Source: JAFCUW01 sp049897565
GTDB taxonomy: Bacteria > Pseudomonadota > Gammaproteobacteria > Burkholderiales > Burkholderiaceae_D
Direction: 5' to 3'
Assembly (NCBI RefSeq): GCF_049897565.1
Contig: NZ_JAFCWM010000003.1
Coordinates: 124,001 to 188,000, forward strand
Length of the DNA stretch: 64,000 nucleotides
Made by a program: the position numbers and the translations under genes. The first letter of the stretch is position 1, and every line of letters begins with the position of its first letter. Under the pieces are notes generated by a model that saw nothing but the letters and a program-made list of their open reading frames with translations, did not search any database and was not told the origin of the DNA. Shown here piece after piece: positions 17,301-24,556 of this stretch.

Positions 17301-17773
17301 GCGTTACCGGCCGGATCCGTTACGACAAGGTCGACAACAACGCGCCGATCGGCACGCTGCTGTACATAAAGCCGTCGCTGCTTGGCACTGAATACGCCGA
17401 TGTGCTGAACTATCGAAAAATCAACAAGACCTTCCCCCACCAGCCGACAGCTGACCAATGGTTCGATGAAACCCAGTTCGAAACCTACCGTTCGCTCGGC
17501 TACAGGATCGGCAACATCGCACTTGAAAAAGCGGCGGGCGCCGCGTGGCGCGAGGATTTCGTCGATCACGACATCTTGTCGCTGTGCAAAGCGCTACAGG
17601 AGAACTGGGACGATCCGCGAGCCGCTAACGTGGGGCTGCCGACAGTCCAGCAACCGGTGCTCCCGCTGCAAAACGACAGGCGCCTGGCCAAGCGCCGCCA
17701 GCTTCACCTCGTTCCGAGCGCACAAGAACTGCCTGCTGCAGAACGGCGCGCCAATAACGACCGGCGCTCTTGA
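14327..17773 (+). CDS. Membrane-embedded patatin-like phospholipase, 1148 residues
   Basis: A very long patatin-family protein. Residues about 10-65 resemble a peptidoglycan-binding-like helical repeat. The patatin fold starts near residue 125 with the oxyanion loop GGGIRS and the nucleophile elbow TVSGGG (Ser162). About nine or ten transmembrane helices then fill residues about 230-700. The second catalytic motif, SDGGHFENLG with Asp921, lies near the C-terminus. The Ser-Asp dyad is therefore split by about 760 residues, with a membrane domain inserted. Expected activity is hydrolysis of phospholipid or lysophospholipid at the inner membrane. No known function for this architecture comes to mind. 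It follows the SGNH gene on the same strand and is convergent with rfaE2. Confidence 0.85.
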   Translation: MSKSPFPFKLDDTSEAIRDIQRKLACIDPKGESDLIAFRAKLCTGRFDQETLNAVRAFRRLNGKTDQVEGCDQATWHLLNDQAGSVFGETWQFEIDALVKYDKANTVQPVRDTLAAEAHKHQFAGLAFSGGGIRSATFNLGMLQAMAELKMLRDFDYLSTVSGGGYIGAWFSKWLKRLNGNITTIEEQLQPGASGKPKREAEELKFLRQYTNYLTPKTGFFSADTWALLGIYLRNTTLNLTILASVLAAVMVLPRLLALFINGTSEKQIGWVVSLEAVLPFSLFSSIAVIAALLVVFWSAASISGLPDPKSKRLLWRQSQNSIIWFTVLPLMVAAFFGAAALWSIHGAIHSAWDLLFAKPELGNPILLWLFAPGVAYFFAWAAGWWLAQRHNERIDEASANVRKDMPGTSMSDDRKTAKAEWKRLRNEAFGHFTSAVLVLAVGTLLVVMAISALDAWHASTLAAPAATATTMPAAGLHSTSTPTSAAPAAPLVGRNTTVPLIAFGMPILGSLFGFTMILSVGLVGRLYTEKSREWWSRQAGWTTIFVTGWLALITVSLYAPGIIAYIHSRLGDWAGAAVGSAWLGTTVAGLLLGKSGTTGTPHGSSRLEWVARAAPLVFSVGAVFIVSSLLHALLLPHGLRRATDGTTSFIGFLAAYDRETMSSTFPELALVLCCLAIVGLVLAWRVDINKFSLHMMYRNRLVRAYLGASNIERRPHPFTGFDPADDEHMDTLLAPDDQAVQRPFHIINTALNLVNGQELAWQTRKAANFTFTPAFCGFELPSAAAPGGIRVGNEAMRGGFRRTANYRPRTPARHDEEKGINLGMAVAVSGAAASPSMGYHSSPPLAFLMTLFNVRLGRWFANPVRPVPPRTAKEISQQADVDGPSERPPTRTSPSLGLWYLLKELFGLTDAKSKFVYLSDGGHFENLGIYELVRRRCRLVVVVDAGADGHFDFEDLGNAIRKCATDLHIEVEIDVSKIDLAKPAEFSRSHCVTGRIRYDKVDNNAPIGTLLYIKPSLLGTEYADVLNYRKINKTFPHQPTADQWFDETQFETYRSLGYRIGNIALEKAAGAAWREDFVDHDILSLCKALQENWDDPRAANVGLPTVQQPVLPLQNDRRLAKRRQLHLVPSAQELPAAERRANNDRRS

Positions 17774-17783
17774 TGGCCTGGCG

Positions 17784-18266
17784 TCACTGCTGCCGCACCT
17801 TCTTCAGCAGCTTGGTCGTCGAGCGGTCGTGCTTGAAATCGATCGCGACCGCCTGGCCGCCGTACGCCAGCACCGCCCGCCCCTCGGGAATGGCGGTCAG
17901 GTCGTAGTCGCCGCCCTTGGCGTAGATGTCCGGCTGCGCTTCCCGCACCACTTCGAGCGCGGTGTCTTCGTCGAAGTCGACCACCAGGCTGACCGATTCG
18001 AGCGCGGCGAGCACCGCCATGCGGTCGGCGCACGTGTTCAGCGGACGGTCGTCGCCCTTGCCGAGCCGCTTGACCGACGCGTCGGTATTGGCCGCCACCA
18101 CCAGCGAGGCGCCCAGCGCGCGCGCCTGCGCCAGGTAGGTCACGTGGCCGCGGTGCAGGATGTCGAACACGCCGTTGGTCAGCACCACCGGTTTCGGCAA
18201 GGCGGCCACGCGCGCCTTCAACTCGTCGCGCGTGCAGATCTTCTTTTCAAATTCAAGCATCGGCAT
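17784..18266 (-). CDS. rfaE2: D-glycero-beta-D-manno-heptose 1-phosphate adenylyltransferase
   Basis: A 160-residue nucleotidyltransferase with the family motif GVFDILHRGHVTYL (HxGH, about residues 33-46) and the ligand segment AKGGDYDLTAIPE. It makes ADP-heptose for the inner core of lipopolysaccharide. It is the stand-alone adenylyltransferase half; in E. coli it is fused to the kinase in HldE. ATGs at 18266 and 18260 are both possible. It starts just 2 bases after the pilU-like gene ends, so it is probably in the same transcript. Confidence 0.95.
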   Translation of the reverse strand: MPMLEFEKKICTRDELKARVAALPKPVVLTNGVFDILHRGHVTYLAQARALGASLVVAANTDASVKRLGKGDDRPLNTCADRMAVLAALESVSLVVDFDEDTALEVVREAQPDIYAKGGDYDLTAIPEGRAVLAYGGQAVAIDFKHDRSTTKLLKKVRQQ

Positions 18267-18268
18267 CG

Positions 18269-19441
18269 TCACTCTTCCGGCTCTTCCTCGACCAGCATCG
18301 ACAGGTCGTCCGAGGTGGTGGTGCCGGTGCTGCCGGGCTCCTTGCGGTCGCCGCGCAGCTTGATCTGCAACCGCAGGCCGTTGGCCGAATCGGCGTTGCG
18401 GATCGCCTCGTCGTAGCCGATGAAGCCCTTGTTGTACAGTTCGTACAGCGCCTGGTCGAAGGTGCACATGCCCAGCTCGCGCGACTTGTGCATGATCTCC
18501 TTGATGCCCTGGAAGTTGCCCTTCAAGATCATTTCGCTGATCGTCGGCGTGTTCAGCAGGATTTCGATGGCCGCCTTGCGACCCTTGCCGTCCTCGGTAC
18601 GCACCAGGCGCTGCGAGACAATCGCGCGCAGGTTCGACGACAGGTCCATCAGCAACTGGTTGCGCCGCTCTTCCGGGAAGAAGTTGATGATGCGGTCCAT
18701 CGTCTGGTTCGAGTTGTTCGCGTGCAGCGTGCCGAGGCACAGGTGGCCCGTTTCGGCGAAGGCGATCGCGTGCTCCATCGTCTCGGTGTCGCGGATTTCG
18801 CCGATCAGGATCACGTCGGGCGCCTGACGCAAGGTGTTTTTCAGCGCGTTGTGCCACGAGTGCGTGTCGACGCCGACTTCGCGGTGGGTGATCAGGCAGC
18901 TCTTGTTCCTGTGCACGTACTCGACCGGGTCTTCCACCGTGATGATGTGGCCGGCCGAGTTGGCGTTGCGGTAGTCGATCATCGCCGCCAAGGTGGTCGA
19001 CTTGCCCGATCCGGTGCCGCCGACGACCAGCACCAGGCCGCGCTTGGTCATGATGACGTCTTTCAGCACGTCGGGCAGGTCGAGCTTTTCGAAGTTCGGA
19101 ATTTCGGAAGCGATCGTGCGGCACACCATTGCCACGCATTGCTGCTGCACGTAGACGTTGATGCGGAAGCGGCACACGTTCGGCAGCGAGATGGCGAAAT
19201 TGCACTCCATCTGGTCTTCGAACTCGGCCTTCTGGCGTTCGTTCATCAGCGACAGCGCCAGCGCGCGCGTGACTTCGCCGGACAGCTTCTGCTGGCTCAG
19301 CGGCTTCATCGCGCCCTGGTGCTTCATGCTCGGCGGGAAGTCGGCCGACACGAACAGGTCGGAGCCGCCCTGGTGGTGCATCACCGTCAGCAGTTTGTGG
19401 ATGTAAGCCTGGGCTTCGGCGGGGCCAAATGTCGTCGACAT
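18269..19441 (-). CDS. PilT/PilU family type IV pilus retraction ATPase (second PilU-like copy)
   Basis: A 390-residue ATPase. GGSDLFVSADFPPS near the N-terminus, Walker A GGTGSGKST, the Asp box ITVEDPVEYVH, Walker B ILIGEIRDTETM and the His box HLCLGTLHANN are all visible. The acidic C-terminal tail and the overall pattern match PilU more than PilT. The ATG at 19441 was chosen over a TTG at 19447. A second PilU lies at 25626-26762 next to pilT, so this is a paralogue with its own promoter region, divergent from oxyR and followed by rfaE2. Confidence 0.9.
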   Translation of the reverse strand: MSTTFGPAEAQAYIHKLLTVMHHQGGSDLFVSADFPPSMKHQGAMKPLSQQKLSGEVTRALALSLMNERQKAEFEDQMECNFAISLPNVCRFRINVYVQQQCVAMVCRTIASEIPNFEKLDLPDVLKDVIMTKRGLVLVVGGTGSGKSTTLAAMIDYRNANSAGHIITVEDPVEYVHRNKSCLITHREVGVDTHSWHNALKNTLRQAPDVILIGEIRDTETMEHAIAFAETGHLCLGTLHANNSNQTMDRIINFFPEERRNQLLMDLSSNLRAIVSQRLVRTEDGKGRKAAIEILLNTPTISEMILKGNFQGIKEIMHKSRELGMCTFDQALYELYNKGFIGYDEAIRNADSANGLRLQIKLRGDRKEPGSTGTTTSDDLSMLVEEEPEE

Positions 19442-19514
19442 GCGCAACTTTCAAGAATGAAGCGGCGAAAAAACCGCCTTCCGGGCAATTATATCGACTG
19501 CCCTTCCGGTAAAA

Positions 19515-19520
19515 TATAAT
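19515..19520 (+). promoter_or_regulatory. Possible -10 element upstream of oxyR
   Basis: TATAAT in an AT-rich patch of the divergent pilU-like/oxyR gap (19442-19597). No good -35 hexamer is seen at the expected spacing. Confidence 0.35.
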
Positions 19521-19597
19521 TTCTTTGCTGACTAAAAAGCAACTTTCTGGCACTATGGCCGCTGGCCACCCGTCCCCACCTGCCATTCACCTATCCG

Positions 19598-20539
19598 ATG
19601 ACACTGACTGAACTGAAATATATCGTTGCCGTCGCGCGTGCGAGACATTTCGGGCACGCCGCCGAAGCCTGCTTCGTCGCCCAGCCGACCCTGTCGGTGG
19701 CGATCAAGAAGCTCGAAGACGAACTCGGCGTGGTGCTGTTCGAACGCGGCGGCGCCGAAGTGTCGGTCACGCCGCTCGGCGCCCAGATCATCGCCCAGGC
19801 CGAACGGGTGCTCGAGCAGACCGCCGCCATCAAGGAGCTGGCCAAGCAGAACAAGGATCCGCTGGCCGGCCCGCTGCGGCTCGGCGTCATCTACACGATC
19901 GGGCCGTACCTGCTGCCGCCGCTGGTCAAGCAGCTGATCGACACGGTGCCGCAGATGCCGCTGATCCTGCAGGAAAACTTCACCGTGCGCCTGCTCGAAC
20001 TGCTGCGCCAGGGCGAACTGGACGCAGCCATCATGGCGTTGCCGCTGCCGGAACACGGCATGTCGATGCAGACACTGTACGACGAGCCGTTCGTGGTGGC
20101 CACGCCGAGAGGCCACCCGTGGTCCGCGCGCAAGGAAGTGCCGGCCGAAGACCTGAAATCCGAGACCATGCTGTTGCTCGGCAACGGCCACTGCTTCCGC
20201 GACCAGGTGCTGGAAGTGTGCCCGGAGATGGCGCGTTTTTCGACGCCGGGCAACGGCATGCAGCGCACCTTCGAAGGCTCGTCGCTCGAGACGATCCGCC
20301 ACATGGTGGCCAGCGGCATCGGCCTGACCGTGCTGCCGCGCGCCTCGGTGCCGGACATGAAGGACAAGAACGGCATGCTCAGCTTCGTGCCGTTTTCGGC
20401 CCCGGCGCCATCGCGCCGCGTCGTCATCGTCTGGCGCAAAAGTTTTACGCGCCGCGCCGCGATCGAGGCGATCTGCGCCTGCGTGGCCGCGTGCGACCTG
20501 CCCGGCGTCGACATGCTGCCGCTGGCCGACGCCGCCTGA
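19598..20539 (+). CDS. oxyR: Hydrogen-peroxide-sensing regulator OxyR
   Basis: A 313-residue LysR-type regulator with an N-terminal winged helix (FGHAAEACFVAQPTLSVAIKKLE) and a C-terminal sensor domain. The redox pair of OxyR is present at identical numbering to E. coli: Cys199 in GNGHCFRDQ and Cys208 in EVCPE. Peroxide oxidises the pair to a disulfide, which activates peroxide-defence genes. The divergent neighbour is a pilus ATPase gene, so no peroxide-defence target is visible next to it; a glutathione peroxidase gene lies about 9 kb away. Confidence 0.95.
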   Translation: MTLTELKYIVAVARARHFGHAAEACFVAQPTLSVAIKKLEDELGVVLFERGGAEVSVTPLGAQIIAQAERVLEQTAAIKELAKQNKDPLAGPLRLGVIYTIGPYLLPPLVKQLIDTVPQMPLILQENFTVRLLELLRQGELDAAIMALPLPEHGMSMQTLYDEPFVVATPRGHPWSARKEVPAEDLKSETMLLLGNGHCFRDQVLEVCPEMARFSTPGNGMQRTFEGSSLETIRHMVASGIGLTVLPRASVPDMKDKNGMLSFVPFSAPAPSRRVVIVWRKSFTRRAAIEAICACVAACDLPGVDMLPLADAA

Positions 20540-20550
20540 GCCGCCCCCCT

Positions 20551-20565
20551 TCAGACCCCGGTCTG
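20551..20565. repeat. GGGGTCAGACC-type element at convergent gene ends
   Basis: TCAGACCCCGGTCTG overlaps the stop codon of the downstream methyltransferase gene, so the last residues of that protein (QTGV) come from it. The same motif recurs at 22917, 39417 and 45818. Confidence 0.55.
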
Positions 20566-21510
20566 CTCATGGCGCGCCACCATCGCTACCGTGTGCCCGC
20601 GATCGAGCTCCGGCAAGCGCCGCAGCACGCTCGCCGCCAGCGTATCGCGCAGCCCTTTAAAACGCAGCAGGCGCCCGATCGCCCGATACTTCAAGCCGCG
20701 GTCCAGCAGCCGCGTCCTGGCCAGCCCGCACAGCACGAAATAATGAAACGCCAGCGTCTGCCGGTGCCACTCGCAGTGGAACGACGCGACCGGCTCGTGC
20801 CACACATCGACCAGCGCCAGGCCTTCGCGCCGCGCCAGGTTGGCCAGCGCCAGGTCGCTCCAGCGCAGCACGTGGTGCGGCGGCATGTTCAGCGGCGAAT
20901 TGGGCGCAATGGCGAGAAAGCTGTCCTCGGCCGGCACCGCCAGAATCAGCTTGCCGCCGGGCGCCAGCGCCTGCACGCACGCGTGCACGAAGCTGGCCGG
21001 CTCGGGCACATGCTCGAGCACCTGGAACGCGCAGACGACATCGTACTGGCCCGGATTTTCGGCAGCATGCGCCTCCACCGGCTGCTTGCTGACCGCCAGC
21101 CCCGCCGCCTGCGCCCTGGTCACCGCCGCGTCGTTGAATTCAAGCCCGGTGTAGCTGACCGACACCGGCAGCGCAGCGCGAAATGCGCCCTTGCCGCAAC
21201 CGACTTCGAGCACCCGCGCGCCCTCTTTTACGTGGCCGCCGGCATAAGCGTATTCGGGCTTGTCGTCCTGGTAGTACCAGTCGAACTGCTGCAGTTGCTC
21301 GTAGAAGGCGGCGTCGCCGGCGCAGGGCGGCGAGAAGAAGCCCAGGTCGCAGCCGGCGCAGCGGAACAGCACGATCGCCGGCGCGGCGGCAAAGCAGGCG
21401 GCCACGTCGATGCCCTTGTCGCGGTAACCGGCGACCAGGTCGGCGCTGCGGATCGATTCGGCGGCGATGACGGCGCCGCTGCTGCAGGCTGGGCAAAGAA
21501 GGGTCGGCAT
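20551..21510 (-). CDS. Class I SAM-dependent methyltransferase with N-terminal zinc ribbon
   Basis: A 319-residue protein. Two Cys pairs, CPAC (about residues 6-9) and CAGC (about 50-53), form a likely zinc ribbon. A Rossmann methyltransferase follows with motif I LEVGCGKGAF (about 122-131) and the post-motif VLEHVPEP. Proteins of this layout methylate sugars or small molecules in polysaccharide pathways in other bacteria, but the substrate here is not evident. The ATG at 21510 (MPTLLCPAC) is preferred because it starts the zinc ribbon directly. The C-terminus is written by a repeat element. It is divergent from ubiA. Confidence 0.8.
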   Translation of the reverse strand: MPTLLCPACSSGAVIAAESIRSADLVAGYRDKGIDVAACFAAAPAIVLFRCAGCDLGFFSPPCAGDAAFYEQLQQFDWYYQDDKPEYAYAGGHVKEGARVLEVGCGKGAFRAALPVSVSYTGLEFNDAAVTRAQAAGLAVSKQPVEAHAAENPGQYDVVCAFQVLEHVPEPASFVHACVQALAPGGKLILAVPAEDSFLAIAPNSPLNMPPHHVLRWSDLALANLARREGLALVDVWHEPVASFHCEWHRQTLAFHYFVLCGLARTRLLDRGLKYRAIGRLLRFKGLRDTLAASVLRRLPELDRGHTVAMVARHEQTGV

Positions 21511-21636
21511 GGCGATTTCGCGGAGTGGCGTAGGGAGCCTATCGTCGCGCCGGGCCAGGGCGGCACGCTTGATCTGCCCCAAGGGCAGGCGCAAAGGCGG
21601 TAGAATTCGAGCCTTGCCAAAAACACATACCTCTCG

Positions 21637-22491
21637 ATGAACAAGCTGGCGTTGTACTTCAAGCTGATCCGTGCCGACAAGCCGATCGGCATCCTGCTAC
21701 TGCTGTGGCCGACGCTGATGGCGCTGTGGATGGCATCGAACGGCAAGCCGGACTGGCAGCTTTTTCTCGTTTTTACAGTCGGCACCGCGCTGATGCGCTC
21801 GGCCGGCTGCGCCATCAACGACTTCGCCGATCGCGACTTCGACAAGCACGTCAAGCGCACCGCCGAGCGCCCCCTCACCAGCGGGCGCATCGAGCCGTGG
21901 GAGGCGGTGGCGGTGGCGGCCGTGCTGGCGATCGTGTCGTTCCTGCTGATCCTGCCGTTCAACGCGCTGACCAGGCAGTTGTCGGTGGCGGCCGTCATCA
22001 TTGCCGCCACTTATCCGTACTTCAAGCGCTTCTTCGCCATCCCGCAGGCCTACCTGGGCATCGCGTTCGGCTTCGGCATCCCGATGGCGTTCGCCGCGGT
22101 GCTGGGCGACGTGCCGGCCGTGGCCTGGTGGCTGCTGCTGGCCAATGTGTTCTGGGCAGTTGCGTACGACACCGAATACGCCATGGTCGACCGCGACGAC
22201 GACCTCAAGATCGGCATGCGCACCTCGGCCATCACGTTCGGCCGCTTCGACGTTGCCGCCGTCATGCTGTGCTACGGCGCCGCGCTGGCGATTGACCTGG
22301 TCTGCGGCTGGCTGCTGGGGCTGCGCTGGTGGTTTGTCGGCGGCATTGTCGTCGCGGCAGGAATTGCCTTTTATCACTTCACCTTGATCCGCGAGCGGGA
22401 CCGGATGGGCTGTTTTGCCGCCTTTCGCCACAACAATTGGTTGGGTGCGGCCCTTTTTGCCGGAGTCGCGTTAGACTATGCAACAGGATAA
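21637..22491 (+). CDS. ubiA: 4-hydroxybenzoate octaprenyltransferase
   Basis: A 284-residue membrane prenyltransferase that attaches the octaprenyl tail to 4-hydroxybenzoate in ubiquinone synthesis. Both Asp-rich motifs are present: NDFADRDFDKHVKRT (about residues 65-79) and DTEYAMVDRDDD (about 178-189). The N-terminus LYFKLIRADKPIG is family-typical. Eight or nine helices are predicted. Ubiquinone feeds the respiratory chain whose terminal oxidase is encoded earlier in the window. Confidence 0.95.
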   Translation: MNKLALYFKLIRADKPIGILLLLWPTLMALWMASNGKPDWQLFLVFTVGTALMRSAGCAINDFADRDFDKHVKRTAERPLTSGRIEPWEAVAVAAVLAIVSFLLILPFNALTRQLSVAAVIIAATYPYFKRFFAIPQAYLGIAFGFGIPMAFAAVLGDVPAVAWWLLLANVFWAVAYDTEYAMVDRDDDLKIGMRTSAITFGRFDVAAVMLCYGAALAIDLVCGWLLGLRWWFVGGIVVAAGIAFYHFTLIRERDRMGCFAAFRHNNWLGAALFAGVALDYATG

Positions 22492-22572
22492 TGTTATCCA
22501 ATTTGCACTTGGCGGATCCTTTGTCCGAACCCGGCATTCTCAAAAAGAAAATTTAACTAACGAGGCTATCCC

Positions 22573-22893
22573 ATGATGGAAAAAATCCCTACCCAGACCG
22601 GCGCACGCGACCAACTGATGAACGACCTGAAAACGGTGATTCAGGATGCCGAAAGCTGGCTGCGCAACAGCTCGCTGACCGGTGAAGACCTGAAAGCGGC
22701 GAAGGAAAAGTTCGAGCGCACCATCAGTTCGGCGAAGGCCGACGTGATGCGCTACCAGGAGATGGTGGTCGAGAGGACGCGCGAAGCGGCCAAGGCGACC
22801 GACGAGTACGTGCACGAGAACCCATGGCGCGCGATCGCCATCGGCGGCGCCGCCGGCTTGCTGCTCGGCCTGGCGATCTCGCGGCGCGATTGA
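22573..22893 (+). CDS. DUF883 family protein (ElaB/YqjD type)
   Basis: A 106-residue protein with a long amphipathic helical region and a C-terminal membrane anchor (WRAIAIGGAAGLLLGLAIS), preceded by the family segment EYVHENPW. E. coli members ElaB and YqjD sit in the inner membrane and bind ribosomes in stationary phase. Two ATG codons stand in tandem at the start. It lies 81 bases after ubiA and is convergent with proC across a repeat element. Confidence 0.9.
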   Translation: MMEKIPTQTGARDQLMNDLKTVIQDAESWLRNSSLTGEDLKAAKEKFERTISSAKADVMRYQEMVVERTREAAKATDEYVHENPWRAIAIGGAAGLLLGLAISRRD

Positions 22894-22916
22894 GCCAACG
22901 CGCGTCAGGGTCGCGT

Positions 22917-22942
22917 CCGGGGTCTGACGGGGTCAGCCCCCG
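22917..22942. repeat. GGGGTCAGACC-type element between DUF883 and proC
   Basis: GGGGTCTGAC followed directly by GGGGTCAGCCCC, filling the short gap between two convergent genes; the right end runs into the proC stop region. It is related to the elements at 20551, 39417 and 45818. Confidence 0.55.
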
Positions 22943-23754
22943 TCACCTCCCAGCTGCTCCCCTAGTTCACGTCCGCGCGCGGACGCCGCTTTGACCGCTT
23001 CAATGATCGCCTGCCTGACCCCCGACTGCTCCATGCTCATCAAGGCGGCGTGCGTGGTGCCGCCCTTCGACGTCACGCGCTCGCGCAGCACCGACACTTC
23101 GTCGGGCGACTGCGCCGCCAGCTGCGAGGCGCCGGCAAAGGTGGCCAGCGCCAGCTGCTTGCCCTGCTCGGCCGTCAACCCCAGTTCCTGCGCCGCCTGC
23201 TGCATCGCTTCGATGAAGTAGAACACGTACGCCGGTCCGCTGCCCGACACCGCCGTCACCGGGTCGATCAGCGCCTCGTCATCGAGCCACACGGTGGCGC
23301 CGACCGCCTTCATGATGTCGTCGGCGGCCTTTTTCTGCGCCGCCGTCACGCCGCCCATCGCCACCATGCCGGTGATGCCGCGCCCGATCAGCGCCGGTGT
23401 GTTCGGCATCGTGCGCACGATGGCGCCGTAGCCGCCCAGCCAGCGCACCAGGTCGACGCCGCGAATGCCGGCGGCAATCGACAGCAGCAGCGGCTGGCCG
23501 CCGAGCCGCGGCGCCAGGCCCGCAGCGACTTCGCGCATCTGCTGCGGCTTCACCGCCAGCACGATGACGTCGCTGGCGGCGACCTTGCCGTCGGCCTCGG
23601 TGGCGGTGCTGACGCCAAAACTGTCGGCCAGCCGCGCCAGCTGCTCCGGGTTCGGATCGACGACGTGGATGTTGGCCCCCGCCGTCAGCTGCCCGGCCAG
23701 GCCGGCGATCAGCGCCGAGGCCATGTTGCCGCCGCCGATAAATGTAATCTTCAT
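22933..23754 (-). CDS. proC: Pyrroline-5-carboxylate reductase
   Basis: A 273-residue enzyme that reduces pyrroline-5-carboxylate to proline with NAD(P)H. It has the N-terminal dinucleotide fold ITFIGGGNMASALI, the segment VLAVKPQQM, and the C-terminal signature around VTSKGGTTHAAL. In MRTMPNTPALIGRGITGM the family motif is complete. It is followed upstream by yggS with a 9-base gap, the common proC-yggS pairing. Confidence 0.96.
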   Translation of the reverse strand: MKITFIGGGNMASALIAGLAGQLTAGANIHVVDPNPEQLARLADSFGVSTATEADGKVAASDVIVLAVKPQQMREVAAGLAPRLGGQPLLLSIAAGIRGVDLVRWLGGYGAIVRTMPNTPALIGRGITGMVAMGGVTAAQKKAADDIMKAVGATVWLDDEALIDPVTAVSGSGPAYVFYFIEAMQQAAQELGLTAEQGKQLALATFAGASQLAAQSPDEVSVLRERVTSKGGTTHAALMSMEQSGVRQAIIEAVKAASARGRELGEQLGGDGG

Positions 23755-23763
23755 GCCTGCCCT

Positions 23764-24465
23764 TTATTCATAATTGCGTACTCCGAAAATGGCGCTGCCG
23801 ACGCGTACGATGGTGGCGCCTTCGGCGATTGCCGCGGCCAGGTCGGCCGACATCCCCATCGACAGCGTATCGAGTTCGATGCCGCCGGCGCGCAGCCGCT
23901 CGGCCAGCAGGCGCAGGCGGGCAAACCCGGCGCGCTGTCTGGCCTCGTCGGTTTCGAGTTCGGGAATCGTCATCAGGCCGCGCAGCTTCAGGTTCGGCAG
24001 CAGCGTGATCTGGCGTGCCAGCTCCTCGACCTCATCGGCGGCGGCGCCACTCTTGCTCGCCTCGCCGCTGGTGTTGACCTGGATGCAGATATTCAGCGGC
24101 GCCATGCCCGCCGGACGCTGTTCCGACAGCCGCTGGGCAATCTTCAGCCGCTCGACGGTATGGACCCAGTCGAAGCCGGCGGCGATCGGGCGCGTCTTGT
24201 TGCTCTGGATCGGGCCGATGAAGTGCCACTCGATCGGCACGGCCGGCAGCGCGGCGGCGACGGCGGCCATCTTGTCGAGCGCTTCCTGCAGGTAGTTTTC
24301 GCCGAAGGCGCGCTGGCCGGCGGCAATTGCTTCGAGCACCGCTTCGGCCGGGAACGACTTCGACACGGCCAGTAGTTGTATCGATGCACGGTCGCGCCCG
24401 GCAGTATTGCTCGCGGCGCGTATAGTCGCATCGACAGCTTGCAGTTTGTGGGCGATTGTGGACAT
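23764..24465 (-). CDS. yggS: YggS family pyridoxal-phosphate homeostasis protein
   Basis: A 233-residue single-domain PLP-binding barrel protein related to alanine racemase. The PLP lysine lies in LLAVSKSFP (about residue 36), and FGENYLQEA, WHFIGPIQSNK and GMSADLAAAI are family motifs. YggS/PROSC proteins hold and buffer pyridoxal phosphate. ATG at 24465 (MSTIAHK) is chosen; an ATG two codons upstream at 24471 is possible. It is divergent from pilT, with proC downstream in the same operon. Confidence 0.95.
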   Translation of the reverse strand: MSTIAHKLQAVDATIRAASNTAGRDRASIQLLAVSKSFPAEAVLEAIAAGQRAFGENYLQEALDKMAAVAAALPAVPIEWHFIGPIQSNKTRPIAAGFDWVHTVERLKIAQRLSEQRPAGMAPLNICIQVNTSGEASKSGAAADEVEELARQITLLPNLKLRGLMTIPELETDEARQRAGFARLRLLAERLRAGGIELDTLSMGMSADLAAAIAEGATIVRVGSAIFGVRNYE

Positions 24466-24556
24466 AATCATTGTCAGCGGGCAATTAAAAACTTCGAGTC
24501 GATGCAAACGTGCACACTTGGCAAGGCACGCGCCCTTCACTGCACAGGGATTATAA

